From an uncultured Coriobacteriaceae bacterium (GTDB taxonomy: Bacteria; Actinomycetota; Coriobacteriia; Coriobacteriales; Eggerthellaceae): a DNA stretch of 64,000 nt. Position numbers and translations under genes: made by a program. This document shows, piece by piece, positions 26,763 through 36,509 of the stretch. A model generated the notes under the pieces. The model was not told the origin of the DNA and searched no databases. It saw nothing but the letters and a program-made list of their open reading frames with translations. Where the stretch lies: the NCBI GenBank assembly GCA_949294735.1, contig CASFII010000006.1:1-64000 (forward strand), in the 5' to 3' direction. Each line of letters begins with the position of its first letter. The stretch's first letter is position 1.

Positions 26763-27269
26763 TTATTCAGCAGCTTCTTCAGCTTCTGCGGCTTCTGCTT
26801 CAGCCTTAGCAGCTTCTTCAGCTTCCTTTGCCTTGCGTTCAGCAGCTGCTTTTTCTTCCTTCAGTTGCTTTTCGCGGCGCTTAGCCTTTTCAGCAGAAGC
26901 AGCTTCCAAAGCAGCCTTGCGCTCAGCCTTAGCTGCAGCCTTTTTGGAAGCAGACTTCACTTGTTCCTTCTTAGCGGGCTTTACATAGGCCTTGCGGTCT
27001 TCTTCGGTAACAACCGTGTTGGCCAAAGCCATGATGCCGCTCTTGCGGTTAGCAGCCTGGTTCTTATGGATAACGCCCTTAGAAACTGCCTTGTCCATGA
27101 GGCGGCATGCTGCAAGCGCGTAAGCGTAAGCTTCAGCACCATTGCCAGCAACAACAGCGTCTTTAACGTGACGAGTTGCCGTCTTCAGTTCAGATTTAAC
27201 TGCACGATTGCGCATACGAGATTTTTCGTTCGTGATAATGCGCTTCTTTTGACTCTTGATGTTTGCCAT
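26763..27269 (-). CDS. rpsT: 30S ribosomal protein S20 with long charged C-terminal tail
   Basis: A 168-residue protein whose first 88 residues are ordinary S20, a primary 16S rRNA binder: [20 protein letters not shown] and [14 protein letters not shown] are clear. The remaining 80 residues are almost only Ala, Lys, Glu and Arg, basic at 90-145 and acidic at 146-168 ([20 protein letters not shown]). This composition predicts one long charged helix. Usual S20 is 85-90 residues. The start ATG 27269 follows GGAGGAAT. No frameshift explains the tail: the stop is followed closely by a proper terminator. Confidence 0.95.
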   Translation of the reverse strand: MANIKSQKKRIITNEKSRMRNRAVKSELKTATRHVKDAVVAGNGAEAYAYALAACRLMDKAVSKGVIHKNQAANRKSGIMALANTVVTEEDRKAYVKPAKKEQVKSASKKAAAKAERKAALEAASAEKAKRREKQLKEEKAAAERKAKEAEEAAKAEAEAAEAEEAAE

Positions 27270-27700
27270 TATTCCTCCATTACCGTTGTTTTCCTATAAG
27301 CAAACGTAAAACGCACGTACCGCATTTCCTGTCATGCGGAAAAGTTCAGCGTATCTGTAAACAGGGAATAAGAAGAGCAAGCCAAAAGGCGCACAAGCAC
27401 TAGAAAGAAACTTGTGTTGGAAACAGGCAGGATTTTTCTGCTTCCGTAACCATTCGGTTCGCTCAACTCACGCTTCTTTACGCAGCCCGTCTGCAGATGT
27501 GCGGAACTTGCCCGCACGCACGCTTGCTGAACACACAGCTGTATAAAGTATCATATTTCAAAGAAATTTCAATTGAATTGTTTTGTCTTATCATACTTTT
27601 CACAAAGGAACACAAATGTTTCATGCCTTAGTTTGTATCCTCGGGTACAATAAAGGTTTGTAAGTTATATACATTAAGCATTTAAGGATGTACTGCGCCA
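27270..27700 (-). other. 431-base intergenic region: rpsT leader and lepA upstream region
   Basis: No convincing gene lies here. Reading minus, the rpsT side holds a strong hairpin at 27320-27339 (CCGCAT and ATGCGG, 8-base loop), a GTGCGG/CCGCAC hairpin and a bulged GGAAGCAG/CTGC stem further upstream. This suggests a long structured leader, possibly for S20 autoregulation. A candidate minus promoter (TTGAAA with TACTTT 16 bases later) lies near 27550-27577. On the plus side a -10-like TACAAT at 27646-27651 could start lepA. A short minus ORF at 27332-27517 has no recognisable features and I do not call it. Confidence 0.45.
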
Positions 27701-29506
27701 ATGACGCAAGACCTAAGCCATATAAGAAACTTTTCCATTATTGCGCATATTGACCACGGTAAGTCTACTTTGTCAGACCGTATTTTGGAGTTGACGGGCA
27801 CGGTTGCTCAACGCGATATGAAAGAGCAGCTTCTTGACAGCATGGACATTGAGCGCGAACGCGGTATTACCATTAAAAGCCAGGCGGTTCGAGTGAATTA
27901 CACTGCCGATGATGGAGAGACCTATCAGTTTAACCTTATTGACACACCTGGACACGTCGACTTTACCTACGAAGTGAGCCGTAGTTTAGCAGCCTGCGAG
28001 GGTGCAGTGCTCGTAGTGGATGCTACTCAGGGCGTTGAAGCCCAAACGGTAGCTAACGCCATGTTGGCCATGAATGCGAATTTAGAGATTATTCCACTTA
28101 TCAACAAGATAGACTTACCTGCTGCAGAACCAGATAGGGTCAAAGAGGAAATAGAAGATGGCTTGGCTATACCTGCAGATGACGCAGTACTAGCTTCTGG
28201 GAAAACGGGTGAAGGCGTTCACGATTTGCTCGAATCGGTTGTCTATAACATCCCAGCACCTCAAGGTGATGCAGATGCCCCTTTGCGAGCACTAATCTTC
28301 GATTCCTACTTTGATGCTTATAGAGGTGTAGTGGCACTTATTAGGGTTGTTGATGGGTCGGTAAAAAAGGGCAATCATATTCGTATGCTGGCTACCAATA
28401 CTGAAACGTTAGTCGAGGAAGTTGGAGCACGGCGTCCTGCAGAGACTCCTTTGCCTGAGCTTTCCACAGGTGAGGTAGGCTATTTGGTTACGGGGCTTAA
28501 GGATGTTTCCCAAGTAAAAGTTGGTGATACTATCACGTTGGTTCAGGGAGGGTGTTCTGATCCTTTGCCTGGGTACCGCGAAGTTAAACCAATGGTTTAC
28601 ACGGGGCTCTTTCCTATAGATGGCGATCAGTATGAGCCATTAAAAGAAGCGCTTGAAAAGCTTTCCTTAAATGATCCTGCTCTCATTTGGGAGCCAGAAA
28701 CCTCTCATGCTCTTGGATTTGGTTTCCGAGTTGGCTTTTTGGGACTGCTTCACATGGAAGTAATTAAAGAACGTCTAGAGCGCGAATTTGGACTCGACTT
28801 GCTGGCAACAGCGCCTTCTGTTGAATATCACGTTTATAGAAAGGGTGGGGAGATGATTTCTCTTCACTCGCCCCAAGAAATGCCTGATCCAGGTGAAATT
28901 GAAAGAATTGAAGAACCATATCTTAAAGCAAAGATTCTTATTCCACCTGACTATGTTGGGGCTGTTATGGATTTGACTGTTCAGCGTCGGGGCACCTTCG
29001 TTACTATGAATTATCTTTCTCAGACAACAGTCGAAATGCTTTGGGAAATCCCTTTATCTGAGCTCATCATGGATTACTTCGACAAACTGAAATCAAATAC
29101 TAAGGGCTATGCGTCGCTTGACTATGAGTTTGATGGCTATAAAGAATCTAATCTTGTAAAGCTTGATATTTTGCTCTCAGGCAAGCCAATTGACGCTCTT
29201 TCGTTTATTGTTCATAAAGATAAGGCTTATGAACGTGGACGCGTTTTGTGTGAAAAATTAAAAGAGATTATTCCTCGTCAAATGTTTGAGGTTCCTATTC
29301 AAGCTGCTATCGGTGGTCGCGTATTAGCGCGTCAAACCGTTAAAGCGAAAAGAAAAGACGTTTTGGCCAAATGCTATGGTGGTGACATTACTCGTAAGCG
29401 CAAGCTTTTGGAAAAGCAAAAAGCAGGTAAGAAGCGCATGAAGGCTATTGGGAATGTTGAAGTTCCCCAAGAAGCTTTTATGGCGATTCTAAAAGTCGAT
29501 GATTAA
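27701..29506 (+). CDS. lepA: Elongation factor 4 (LepA)
   Basis: A 601-residue ribosome-associated GTPase thought to back-translocate stalled ribosomes or aid 30S assembly. The G1 motif AHIDHGKST is at 15-23, with the switch region [14 protein letters not shown]3 DTPGHVDF and G4 NKID. Domain order is that of EF-G without domain IV, ending in the LepA-specific C-terminal part with [19 protein letters not shown]. Length is normal. The start ATG 27701 follows AAGGATG at a spaced position. Confidence 0.98.
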   Translation: MTQDLSHIRNFSIIAHIDHGKSTLSDRILELTGTVAQRDMKEQLLDSMDIERERGITIKSQAVRVNYTADDGETYQFNLIDTPGHVDFTYEVSRSLAACEGAVLVVDATQGVEAQTVANAMLAMNANLEIIPLINKIDLPAAEPDRVKEEIEDGLAIPADDAVLASGKTGEGVHDLLESVVYNIPAPQGDADAPLRALIFDSYFDAYRGVVALIRVVDGSVKKGNHIRMLATNTETLVEEVGARRPAETPLPELSTGEVGYLVTGLKDVSQVKVGDTITLVQGGCSDPLPGYREVKPMVYTGLFPIDGDQYEPLKEALEKLSLNDPALIWEPETSHALGFGFRVGFLGLLHMEVIKERLEREFGLDLLATAPSVEYHVYRKGGEMISLHSPQEMPDPGEIERIEEPYLKAKILIPPDYVGAVMDLTVQRRGTFVTMNYLSQTTVEMLWEIPLSELIMDYFDKLKSNTKGYASLDYEFDGYKESNLVKLDILLSGKPIDALSFIVHKDKAYERGRVLCEKLKEIIPRQMFEVPIQAAIGGRVLARQTVKAKRKDVLAKCYGGDITRKRKLLEKQKAGKKRMKAIGNVEVPQEAFMAILKVDD

Positions 29507-29523
29507 CAGGTGGGAGCTCTGCA

Positions 29524-29739
29524 ATGGTAGCAAAAAAGAAGAAGCAGCAGCACGAAGAATATGACTGGTTAAACGACCCCTTTGATGAAAAGAAAATTAA
29601 AGCTGAGCAAAAAGAAGCAATGTCTTCTGGTACTAAGAACGCACTTACCATAGGCTGTCTTTTGCTTATTATGGTGGTGTTTGGGTTTGGTCTGTTTCTA
29701 ACGATTCAGCTGGTCAACGTCATTGCACCAGGCTACTAA
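29524..29739 (+). CDS. Small single-pass membrane protein, unknown function
   Basis: A 71-residue protein that I do not recognise. The N-terminus is lysine-rich (MVAKKKKQQ) and followed by a charged soluble stretch. One membrane helix spans about 41-65 (GCLLLIMVVFGFGLFL), and a four-residue tail, APGY, follows. GGTGGGAGC upstream is a fair ribosome site. It begins 17 bases after lepA and is probably cotranscribed with it. Function is unknown; tail-like anchoring to the membrane is all that can be said. Confidence 0.75.
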   Translation: MVAKKKKQQHEEYDWLNDPFDEKKIKAEQKEAMSSGTKNALTIGCLLLIMVVFGFGLFLTIQLVNVIAPGY

Positions 29740-29776
29740 TTCGGTGTGTTTGCACGCTTTTAACAATGTCGCATGT

Positions 29777-30772
29777 ATGTCAATGAGCTTTAATTTCACA
29801 GAATTTTTCAATGCTAAACCTGTTTTACTTGCACCTATGGCAGGGGTAAGCGATGAGGCTTTTCGTACGCTCTGCAAAGAACAGGGAGCCGATCTTACGT
29901 ATACCGAAATGGTTTCTGCGAAAGGGCTTTCCTACGCTAATGAAAAGACACGCCATCTGCTCGATCTCGCAGATGGGGAAGAGGTGGTTGCAGTTCAGCT
30001 CTTCGGTCATGAACCCGATGTCATGGCTGCTCAAGCTGTTTGGGTGGAAGAAGCTCTGGGAAATTCCTTAGCATACCTCGATATTAATATGGGTTGTCCC
30101 GCAAGGAAGATAGTAGGCAAGGGCGACGGTTCCGCGCTTATGAAATCTCCTGATTTAGCAGCTCAAATTGTTTCTGCTGTTAAAAAAAGAGTTAAACACC
30201 CCGTAACCGTTAAGTTCAGAAGAGGCTGGTCAGAGGACCAAGAAACAGCTCCTGAATTTGCGCAACGCATGGAAGCTGCGGGTGCAGATATGATGGTGGT
30301 TCATGGACGCTCTGCCGAGCAGCTTTATCGTGGAAAAGCTGATTGGGATGTAATAAAAAAAACTAAAGAAACTGTTTCAGTGCCTGTGATAGGTAATGGC
30401 GATGTTGTTGATGCATCTTCAGCCCTTAAACTGATAGAACAGACAGATTGTGATGGGGTAATGATTGCTCGTGCTGCTGAGGGTAATCCTTGGGTTTTTG
30501 CACAGGTAAAAGCTGCCTTAAGGGGCACAGCTATTCCAACTTTACCCACAGCATATGAGCGGATAGGTATGGCGCGACGTCATGCTGAGCTGCTCACCCA
30601 TCGAAGTGGGAATAATATAGTTCGCATGCGCAAACATGCTATGTGGTATATGTCTGGCTTGCCCGGGGCTTCTGCCGCTCGCGAAAAGTTTAACTACTGC
30701 GTAACCTTTGAAGACTTCAACAGAGTTTTTAATGAACTTGAGGAAAAGCTTTATGAAATGAAGGAGGCATAA
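29777..30772 (+). CDS. dus: tRNA-dihydrouridine synthase (DusB/NifR3 type)
   Basis: A 331-residue FMN-dependent TIM-barrel enzyme that reduces uridines in the tRNA D-loop. LLAPMAGVSDEAFR opens the barrel. The catalytic cysteine is in NMGCPARKIVGKGDGSAL, and VVHGRSAEQLYRG and IGNGDV are family motifs. I use ATG 29777 (MSMSFNF); ATG 29783 is possible, and the frame also opens at TTG 29723 inside the previous gene. No clear ribosome site precedes any of them. It ends two bases before hemW. Confidence 0.93.
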   Translation: MSMSFNFTEFFNAKPVLLAPMAGVSDEAFRTLCKEQGADLTYTEMVSAKGLSYANEKTRHLLDLADGEEVVAVQLFGHEPDVMAAQAVWVEEALGNSLAYLDINMGCPARKIVGKGDGSALMKSPDLAAQIVSAVKKRVKHPVTVKFRRGWSEDQETAPEFAQRMEAAGADMMVVHGRSAEQLYRGKADWDVIKKTKETVSVPVIGNGDVVDASSALKLIEQTDCDGVMIARAAEGNPWVFAQVKAALRGTAIPTLPTAYERIGMARRHAELLTHRSGNNIVRMRKHAMWYMSGLPGASAAREKFNYCVTFEDFNRVFNELEEKLYEMKEA

Positions 30773-30774
30773 GT

Positions 30775-31887
30775 ATGCCGCACGACCCGTATCAAGCGCT
30801 TTATCTTCATATTCCATTTTGCGTGAAACGTTGTTCCTATTGCGATTTTGTAACTTCTGCTGTTCCGAGCGACTCACCGGAGATAGATTCTTATATCGAA
30901 GATCTGTGTATGCAAATTAGACATAAGTCTAAAGAAGGCGAGCTTGCAGACATAAAGACGGTTTATATTGGCGGCGGAACGCCAACGCATATCGGTCTTT
31001 CGAGGCTTTCTCTTTTGATGTATACGCTGGCTTTGTCCATGCATCTAGATTCATGGGTCGAATGTACCATGGAGGCGAACCCCGAAAGTCTCACTGAGAA
31101 TATCGTAAGAGATGTTTTTGCCTTAGGGGTGAATCGTCTGTCTCTAGGAGTTCAAAGTTTTGATGATGAGGTTCTACGCTTACTTGGACGGCCTCATACT
31201 GCCACCAAAGCAATAGAAGCCCTTAGAATCGCGCAGGAACGCTTTGAAAACATAAGCATTGATCTCATGTGTGGAATACCTGGTCAGAGTACTGCCACTT
31301 TTAGAGAAAGTATAGAAACAGCCATTGATCTTGGAGTTCAGCACATCAGTGTGTACCCCTTAACCATTGAAGATCATACTCCCTTTGCAAAGATGGTGCT
31401 TCGAGGACAAATGCCTGATGTTGATGACGATATGGAAGCTGAGCATATGGAACTTGCCGCAAAGCTGTTACAAGCTGCTGGTTATGAGCGTTACGAAGTT
31501 GCAAGCTATGCAAAGCCAGGCTATCAGTGTAAGCACAGTATTGCGTACTGGACGGGAGTTCCTTATCTTGGACTAGGGAAAAGTGCCGCAACTATGACTC
31601 AAAATTGTGATCGAAGAATGCGTGTGAAAGACGGTGTGGTTACTGACGATTTGACGCCAGCGCAAATGCGCGCGGAGGATCTTATGTTGAGCATGCGTAT
31701 GAGTGCTGGAGTTTCGGAAGAGCACATAGCTTATTCCCAGGAGCTTCTCCCTAATATCATTCCTTGTTTTAACAATCTTCAGAAAAAAGGGCTTGTGATA
31801 CTTGAAGAGGGAAGATATAAGCCCACTGAATTGGGGTGGTTGTGCGGCAACGAACTGTACGGAGATATTTTTGATCTTGCTCCCTAG
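30775..31887 (+). CDS. hemW: Radical SAM heme chaperone HemW
   Basis: A 370-residue radical SAM protein of the HemN-like family, now understood as a heme chaperone rather than coproporphyrinogen oxidase. The 4Fe-4S ligands are C16, C20 and C23 in FCVKRCSYCDF. GGGTPT, VNRLSLGVQSFDD and the C-terminal HemN_C domain (KHSIAYWTG onward) are present. The short N-terminus supports HemW over true HemN. ATG 30775 follows GGAGG closely after the dus stop. Why this cell needs heme handling cannot be judged from the window. Confidence 0.93.
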   Translation: MPHDPYQALYLHIPFCVKRCSYCDFVTSAVPSDSPEIDSYIEDLCMQIRHKSKEGELADIKTVYIGGGTPTHIGLSRLSLLMYTLALSMHLDSWVECTMEANPESLTENIVRDVFALGVNRLSLGVQSFDDEVLRLLGRPHTATKAIEALRIAQERFENISIDLMCGIPGQSTATFRESIETAIDLGVQHISVYPLTIEDHTPFAKMVLRGQMPDVDDDMEAEHMELAAKLLQAAGYERYEVASYAKPGYQCKHSIAYWTGVPYLGLGKSAATMTQNCDRRMRVKDGVVTDDLTPAQMRAEDLMLSMRMSAGVSEEHIAYSQELLPNIIPCFNNLQKKGLVILEEGRYKPTELGWLCGNELYGDIFDLAP

Positions 31888-31965
31888 TGAAAGCTCCCTT
31901 AATTAGTTCCGTTATCTGATTTTTGATTATCAAAGATGACAATTTATCTACCCTTTGTGCTTTTC

Positions 31966-31992
31966 TTAGCACTCTTCTGTAGGGGCTGCTAA
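31966..31992 (+). promoter_or_regulatory. CIRCE operator of hrcA-dnaJ
   Basis: TTAGCACTC, nine bases, then GGCTGCTAA. This is the CIRCE palindrome with a perfect left half and 7 of 9 consensus bases (GAGTGCTAA) in the right half, at the canonical spacing. It overlaps TTAGCA (31966-31971) and TAAAAT (31990-31995), a likely -35 and -10 with an 18-base spacer. HrcA binding would shut the promoter. Confidence 0.88.
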
Positions 31993-32047
31993 AATACGGC
32001 TTTGCATTTGAGGCTACATTTCAAACGGACGTTAGAAAGGTTTACGC

Positions 32048-33064
32048 TTGCTTTCAGATCGACGACAGAAGGTTCTTGCCGCGCTCATTGAAGAGTATGT
32101 AGCGCGTGCGTTGCCTGTTGGGTCGCGAACTCTGACTGAACGCTATCAACTTGGCGTGAGCCCTGCTACCGTTCGAAATGAACTGTCCGTCTTAGAAGGG
32201 GATGGTTATATTACGCAGCCTCATACTTCAGCTGGACGTATACCTACAGATTTTGGGTATAGAACGTTTGTCGACAATCTGCTGGCTTCAGATTTAGTGT
32301 CGAATGATGAGGAATATCAGGCAGTTGCTGAAAAGCTTCGTCAAAGCGCAACAGAACTTGATTCGTTACTTGAGCATACCTCTGCCGCACTCGCTCGATT
32401 AACCGATTGTCTTTCGATTGTTTTAGCTCCATCTGTCTTAAGTATGCGTATTAAACAAATTTCTCTCATTTCCTTAAATCAGCATCATGCTCTGGTCATT
32501 GTTGTAACTGAAGATGGACGCGTTCTTAATAGACATCTTGAATTTGATACAGGTATTTCTTCAGACGATTTGGCTCAGGCTCAACGTTATATGAATGAAT
32601 TGTTCACCGAACGTTCTCTTCGTGAAATCGAGCAACGTCTTAACGCTGGAATGATGGAAGCTTTTAGGAATCCACTTCTTCGTATGATTTTAGATGAAGT
32701 TCTTTCCTGTTTGCAGGAAGGGGAAGCCGCTCGTACCCATAGTTTGGGTATGGCTTCACTTCTTATGCAGCCTGAATTCAGCAGCTCAAAAAATCTCTTG
32801 CCAGTTATGCAAGTTCTTGAAGATGACACGGTTTTGTTGCATGTGCTGGCAGATGCTATTGACCACGCGGATAATGATGACGTTAGTATTCAAATTGGAA
32901 GTGAAAACAAAGCGGCTGAACTCGAAGGGGTATCGGTTGTTGCTAGCCAATATGGCAGAGGGGATTCTGCGGGTGTTGTGGCGGTCATTGGACCAACTCG
33001 CATGGACTATTCGAAGGTTATCCAAGCGGTGCGCGCTGCCAAGGCGGCTCTGCACGATGTTTAA
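32048..33064 (+). CDS. hrcA: Heat-shock repressor HrcA
   Basis: A 338-residue repressor that binds CIRCE operators and is kept active by GroE. The N-terminal winged helix carries LGVSPATVRNELSVLE and GYITQPHTSAGRIPTD. The rest is the HrcA GAF-like domain and dimerisation region, ending MDYSKVIQAVRAAKAALHD. The start is TTG 32048 behind AGAAAGG, a weak start often used by HrcA. A CIRCE element upstream means it represses itself. dnaJ follows; dnaK, grpE and groE are not in the window. Confidence 0.97.
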   Translation: MLSDRRQKVLAALIEEYVARALPVGSRTLTERYQLGVSPATVRNELSVLEGDGYITQPHTSAGRIPTDFGYRTFVDNLLASDLVSNDEEYQAVAEKLRQSATELDSLLEHTSAALARLTDCLSIVLAPSVLSMRIKQISLISLNQHHALVIVVTEDGRVLNRHLEFDTGISSDDLAQAQRYMNELFTERSLREIEQRLNAGMMEAFRNPLLRMILDEVLSCLQEGEAARTHSLGMASLLMQPEFSSSKNLLPVMQVLEDDTVLLHVLADAIDHADNDDVSIQIGSENKAAELEGVSVVASQYGRGDSAGVVAVIGPTRMDYSKVIQAVRAAKAALHDV

Positions 33065-33093
33065 TCCTTAAGATTTAGAAAGGCTTATTTCGT

Positions 33094-34230
33094 ATGGCTA
33101 AAGACCTTTACGAGATTTTAGGTGTGTCTAAAAACGCTACTGACGACGAAATCAAAAAGGCATTTCGTCGTCGTGCACGTGAATTGCATCCTGACGTTAA
33201 TAAGGCACCTGACGCTGAAGACCAGTTTAAAGAGCTGAACGAAGCATACGACGTGCTTTCTGACCCTCAAAAGCGTAGTGCGTATGACCGATTCGGAACT
33301 ATCCCAGGAGCTGCAAATGGCGGTAGCCCCTTTGGCGGTGGTGGCTATGTTGATTTCGAAGACCTTTTCGGTGGCGGCTTCGGTATGGGGGACATTTTTA
33401 GTTCGTTCTTCGGAGGTGCAGCTGGCGGCCGTCAGCAAAGACGTGAAGGTCGCGATATGGGCGTTGGCTTGCGTCTAACGCTTGAAGAGGTTGCTGCAGG
33501 TGTAAAGAAAGAAATTGTTTATGACCGATTGGCTCCGTGTTCCGATTGTAAAGGCACGGGTTTTGGCGAAAACGGTCACCAAGTTACCTGTCCTGATTGT
33601 GGCGGTAGGGGTCGTGTGGTAACGGTTCAGCATACGTTCTTAGGCGATATGCAAACGGCGACCACCTGTAAAACCTGCGGTGGTACCGGTTATAGCATTG
33701 AAAACCCCTGCCCGGAATGCGAAGGCCAAGGCCGCGTTCCTGACAGGCAGCGTGTAACGGTAGAGGTTCCGAAAGGTATTCGCGATGCTCAGCAACTTCG
33801 CCTCTCAGGTTTTGGTGAGGCTGGCATTCGAGGTGCAGCTTCTGGCGACCTGATTGTGACCTGCAGGATTCAGCCTCATGAATTCTTTGAACGCGATGGA
33901 GATAATCTTCATGCGCGAGCCAGTATTTCCATTGTGCAAGCCACCCTTGGAGCAGAAATCCAGATAGATGGTATCTATGAAGGCGAAAAGGTTACGGTTC
34001 GCATTCCTGAAGGATGCCAAAACGACCAAACAATTCGCGTTAAAGGTTATGGTATGCCGCGCCTTAAGAGTGATGTGCGCGGAGATATGTTTGTTCATAT
34101 AAGTGTAATTATTCCTAAGAAGATTTCTAAGCGTCAGAGAGAACTTCTTGAACAGCTTGCCCAGGAAATGGGTGAAACGGTAGGAGATGCTCGCACACCT
34201 CTGCAGAAGTTGAAAGATGTCTTTAATTAA
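33094..34230 (+). CDS. dnaJ: Chaperone protein DnaJ
   Basis: A 378-residue Hsp40 that stimulates DnaK and holds unfolded proteins. The J domain has HPD at 32-34. A Gly/Phe-rich stretch follows (about 70-112). Four zinc-binding repeats come next: [27 protein letters not shown] and CPECEGQGR. The C-terminal substrate-binding barrel is complete. It lies 29 bases after hrcA, in the same CIRCE-controlled transcript. Confidence 0.98.
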   Translation: MAKDLYEILGVSKNATDDEIKKAFRRRARELHPDVNKAPDAEDQFKELNEAYDVLSDPQKRSAYDRFGTIPGAANGGSPFGGGGYVDFEDLFGGGFGMGDIFSSFFGGAAGGRQQRREGRDMGVGLRLTLEEVAAGVKKEIVYDRLAPCSDCKGTGFGENGHQVTCPDCGGRGRVVTVQHTFLGDMQTATTCKTCGGTGYSIENPCPECEGQGRVPDRQRVTVEVPKGIRDAQQLRLSGFGEAGIRGAASGDLIVTCRIQPHEFFERDGDNLHARASISIVQATLGAEIQIDGIYEGEKVTVRIPEGCQNDQTIRVKGYGMPRLKSDVRGDMFVHISVIIPKKISKRQRELLEQLAQEMGETVGDARTPLQKLKDVFN

Positions 34231-34276
34231 GGAAAGTTTTTCTTATCTTAATCAGCGAAGATAGCGTTTAAACCAT

Positions 34277-35074
34277 ATGTCACTCCATAGATTCTTTTTA
34301 GATAACCAAGTTCTCGCTACTGAGGCTAATCAGCAGTTTTACTTGCGTCTATCTGATTCGGATATGAAGCATGCGCGTGTTCTTCGCCTACAACCAAAAG
34401 AGCATATCGCTGTTATCGATGCGGCTTCAGATTATTTTGAATGTGAAGTAGTTTCATTTGATGCTGCTGGTCTGTTGGTAAAGATTGCTTCTGCCTATGA
34501 CGCCTCTCAGGAAGTCCCTACCGTCATTCTTGTTCAAGGGCTCGCAAAAGGCGACAAAATGGAGACGGTTATTCGCCATACAACCGAACTGGGTGTTTCG
34601 GGCTTTATTCCTCTCGCTTGCAAGCGCTCAGTTGTAAAACTTGCTCCACAGAAGGCACAATCAAAAGTACAGCGTTGGCAGGCTATAGCAAAGAGCGCCG
34701 CAATGCAAAGTGGGCAGAATAGGGTTCCTGAAATTTCCCAACCACAAGATATCAAAAGCGCTACCGCTTTTCTTTCAGAAGCTACTGCTGTTTTAATCTG
34801 TTGGGAAGAAGCTCCGCAATCCGCAACGCTTTCTCAGGCTCTCCACAAAGGAATGGAAGCTTGTGTCTCTAGCAATCCACTAGATGCACGCGTTGCAGTG
34901 GTTGTGGGCCCAGAGGGAGGACTAACCGAGGAAGAAGTACAAATGCTTCTTTCTTGCAACCCGCGCTCTTCTCTGGTTTCTTTAGGGCCATCTATTCTTC
35001 GCACAGAAACCGCAGGTATTGTAGCCTCAGCGTTAGCGCTCTACGAATTGGGTGGATTGGGTAATAAACAATGA
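34277..35074 (+). CDS. rsmE: 16S rRNA m3U1498 methyltransferase
   Basis: A 265-residue SPOUT-fold methyltransferase that modifies U1498 of 16S rRNA. The N-terminal PUA-like domain contains KHARVLRLQPKEHIAVID. The knotted C-terminal domain has LVQGLAKGDKMETVIRHTTELGV, VVVGPEGGLTEEEV and SLGPSILRTETA, which bind SAM. It overlaps mtaB by four bases (ATGA), and the dnaJ-rsmE-mtaB order is common in Gram-positive bacteria. Confidence 0.96.
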   Translation: MSLHRFFLDNQVLATEANQQFYLRLSDSDMKHARVLRLQPKEHIAVIDAASDYFECEVVSFDAAGLLVKIASAYDASQEVPTVILVQGLAKGDKMETVIRHTTELGVSGFIPLACKRSVVKLAPQKAQSKVQRWQAIAKSAAMQSGQNRVPEISQPQDIKSATAFLSEATAVLICWEEAPQSATLSQALHKGMEACVSSNPLDARVAVVVGPEGGLTEEEVQMLLSCNPRSSLVSLGPSILRTETAGIVASALALYELGGLGNKQ

Positions 35075-36420
35075 AGTTTTGCGTAGTCAATTTGGGTTGT
35101 AAAGTAAATCGCGTAGAAAGTGACGCTGCCTCTTCTGTTCTTAGTGCTGCAGGTCATATCCTCTGCAATGAAGAAAACGCAGATGTTATTCTTATTAATA
35201 CCTGTACAGTTACTGGAGAAGCTGAGAAAAAGACGCGTAAAGCAGTGCGACATGCCCTAAACGCTAATGAATATGCTCAGGTGATAGTGACCGGTTGTGC
35301 TTCCGAAGTAGCCCCTTCTTTCTTTCGCAGCTTAAGCGACAGGGTGGAAGTAGTTTCAAAGGCAGATCTTGTTCCTTTCGTCGAAAACCTAGCTACAGCA
35401 AAGAATGTATCTACGTGTGGCGTTCAGTCTGAGGATTATCGCTGGTTCACTTCAACGAAAGAATCGCTTCGCGTTGGGGATTCTTTTCCGACGCGTGTAG
35501 GGATTAAAGTCCAGGACGGGTGCAATAATGCTTGTACCTATTGCATTGTTCATGTAGCTCGAGGAAAAGCAATCAGTAGGCCATGTATGAGTATCTTAAA
35601 GGAAGCAAAACTTTACGCTGAATCTCAGGTTAAAGAAATTGTGCTGACGGGGATTAACCTTGGCTCTTACTATAACGAGTCTATATTTCAAACATTTACA
35701 CTCGCTGGTCTTCTCAAGACACTCTTAGTTTGGACAGAGCCTTATCAGAGCGCTACGATTCCCCCTTGCCGTTTTAGAATTTCAAGCATCGAGCCAAAAG
35801 ATATAAGCGAAGACCTTATTGAGGTACTCTCACAAAGTAATGGGACCATTTGTAGGCACCTACATTTACCGCTTCAAAGCGGGAGTTCGAAAGTGCTTCG
35901 TGAAATGGCTCGTCCCTATACGGCAGAAGAGTACAAGAGTTTAGTAGAAAAGCTTTATAGACGGATTCCAAACTTAGCGTTGTCGACCGACATTATTGTT
36001 GGGTTTCCCGGAGAAACCGAAAAGGATTTTCAGGAGACACTTGAGCTAGCTCGAGCCTGCCACTTCAACAAGATTCATGTTTTTCCTTACTCTATGCGTG
36101 AAGGAACACCTGCTGCGCAGAGAAAAGATCAAGTTCCTGCCGAAGTTAAATCTGAACGTGCTGCTCAGCTACGTCAGCTTTCCGAAGAACTTCATCATCA
36201 GGATGCTCTCAACAGGGTGGGTAAGCAAGAAATGGTTTTGGTTGAAGAGGTGAATGACGAGGGAGCGCGAGGGACTACTGAAAGCTACCATGAAGTCTTT
36301 ATTCGCTTTAAGGCAGGTTCTTTTAGCGACGGAGCAAAACCCCAGGACATTTTTACGCGAGGTTCGGTAGTTCCCGTTGTTTTGTCAGAGCGTATGTTTA
36401 CTGGCAAAGCGCTCGATTAA
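35071..36420 (+). CDS. mtaB: tRNA t6A37 methylthiotransferase MtaB
   Basis: A 449-residue radical SAM enzyme that turns t6A at tRNA position 37 into ms2t6A. Auxiliary-cluster cysteines are C10 (NLGCKVN), C45 (NTCTVT) and C76 (TGCASE). The radical SAM triad is C151, C155 and C158 in GCNNACTYCIVHVARG. A C-terminal TRAM-like part follows. GCKVNRVES and VHVARG rather than VPYVRG separate it from MiaB. It is translationally coupled to rsmE. Confidence 0.95.
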   Translation: MKFCVVNLGCKVNRVESDAASSVLSAAGHILCNEENADVILINTCTVTGEAEKKTRKAVRHALNANEYAQVIVTGCASEVAPSFFRSLSDRVEVVSKADLVPFVENLATAKNVSTCGVQSEDYRWFTSTKESLRVGDSFPTRVGIKVQDGCNNACTYCIVHVARGKAISRPCMSILKEAKLYAESQVKEIVLTGINLGSYYNESIFQTFTLAGLLKTLLVWTEPYQSATIPPCRFRISSIEPKDISEDLIEVLSQSNGTICRHLHLPLQSGSSKVLREMARPYTAEEYKSLVEKLYRRIPNLALSTDIIVGFPGETEKDFQETLELARACHFNKIHVFPYSMREGTPAAQRKDQVPAEVKSERAAQLRQLSEELHHQDALNRVGKQEMVLVEEVNDEGARGTTESYHEVFIRFKAGSFSDGAKPQDIFTRGSVVPVVLSERMFTGKALD

Positions 36421-36491
36421 TCGTTCCTGATTCAATGAGAGATTAATTTATACAACACTGCTTGAGGGAATGCCAAGGCCTCTTTTATACG

Positions 36492-36509
36492 TGTTACAAT
36501 ATCCTCATG
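36492..36509 (+). promoter_or_regulatory. Extended -10 placing the phoH start codon at +1
   Basis: TGTTACAAT (36492-36500) reads as an extended -10, and the phoH ATG begins only seven bases after it. Transcription would start at or next to the A of ATG, giving a leaderless mRNA. No Shine-Dalgarno is visible upstream of this ATG. No good -35 was found. Confidence 0.45.

Noticed and set aside
26661..27299. 212-codon plus-strand frame opposite rpsT rich in Phe, Ser and Leu
   Set aside because: It is the antisense shadow of the Ala/Lys/Glu-rich S20 tail; S20 is unmistakable and has a ribosome site and terminator.
27332..27517. 61-codon minus-strand frame in the rpsT leader
   Set aside because: No recognisable domain, no good ribosome site, and it overlaps predicted RNA structure.
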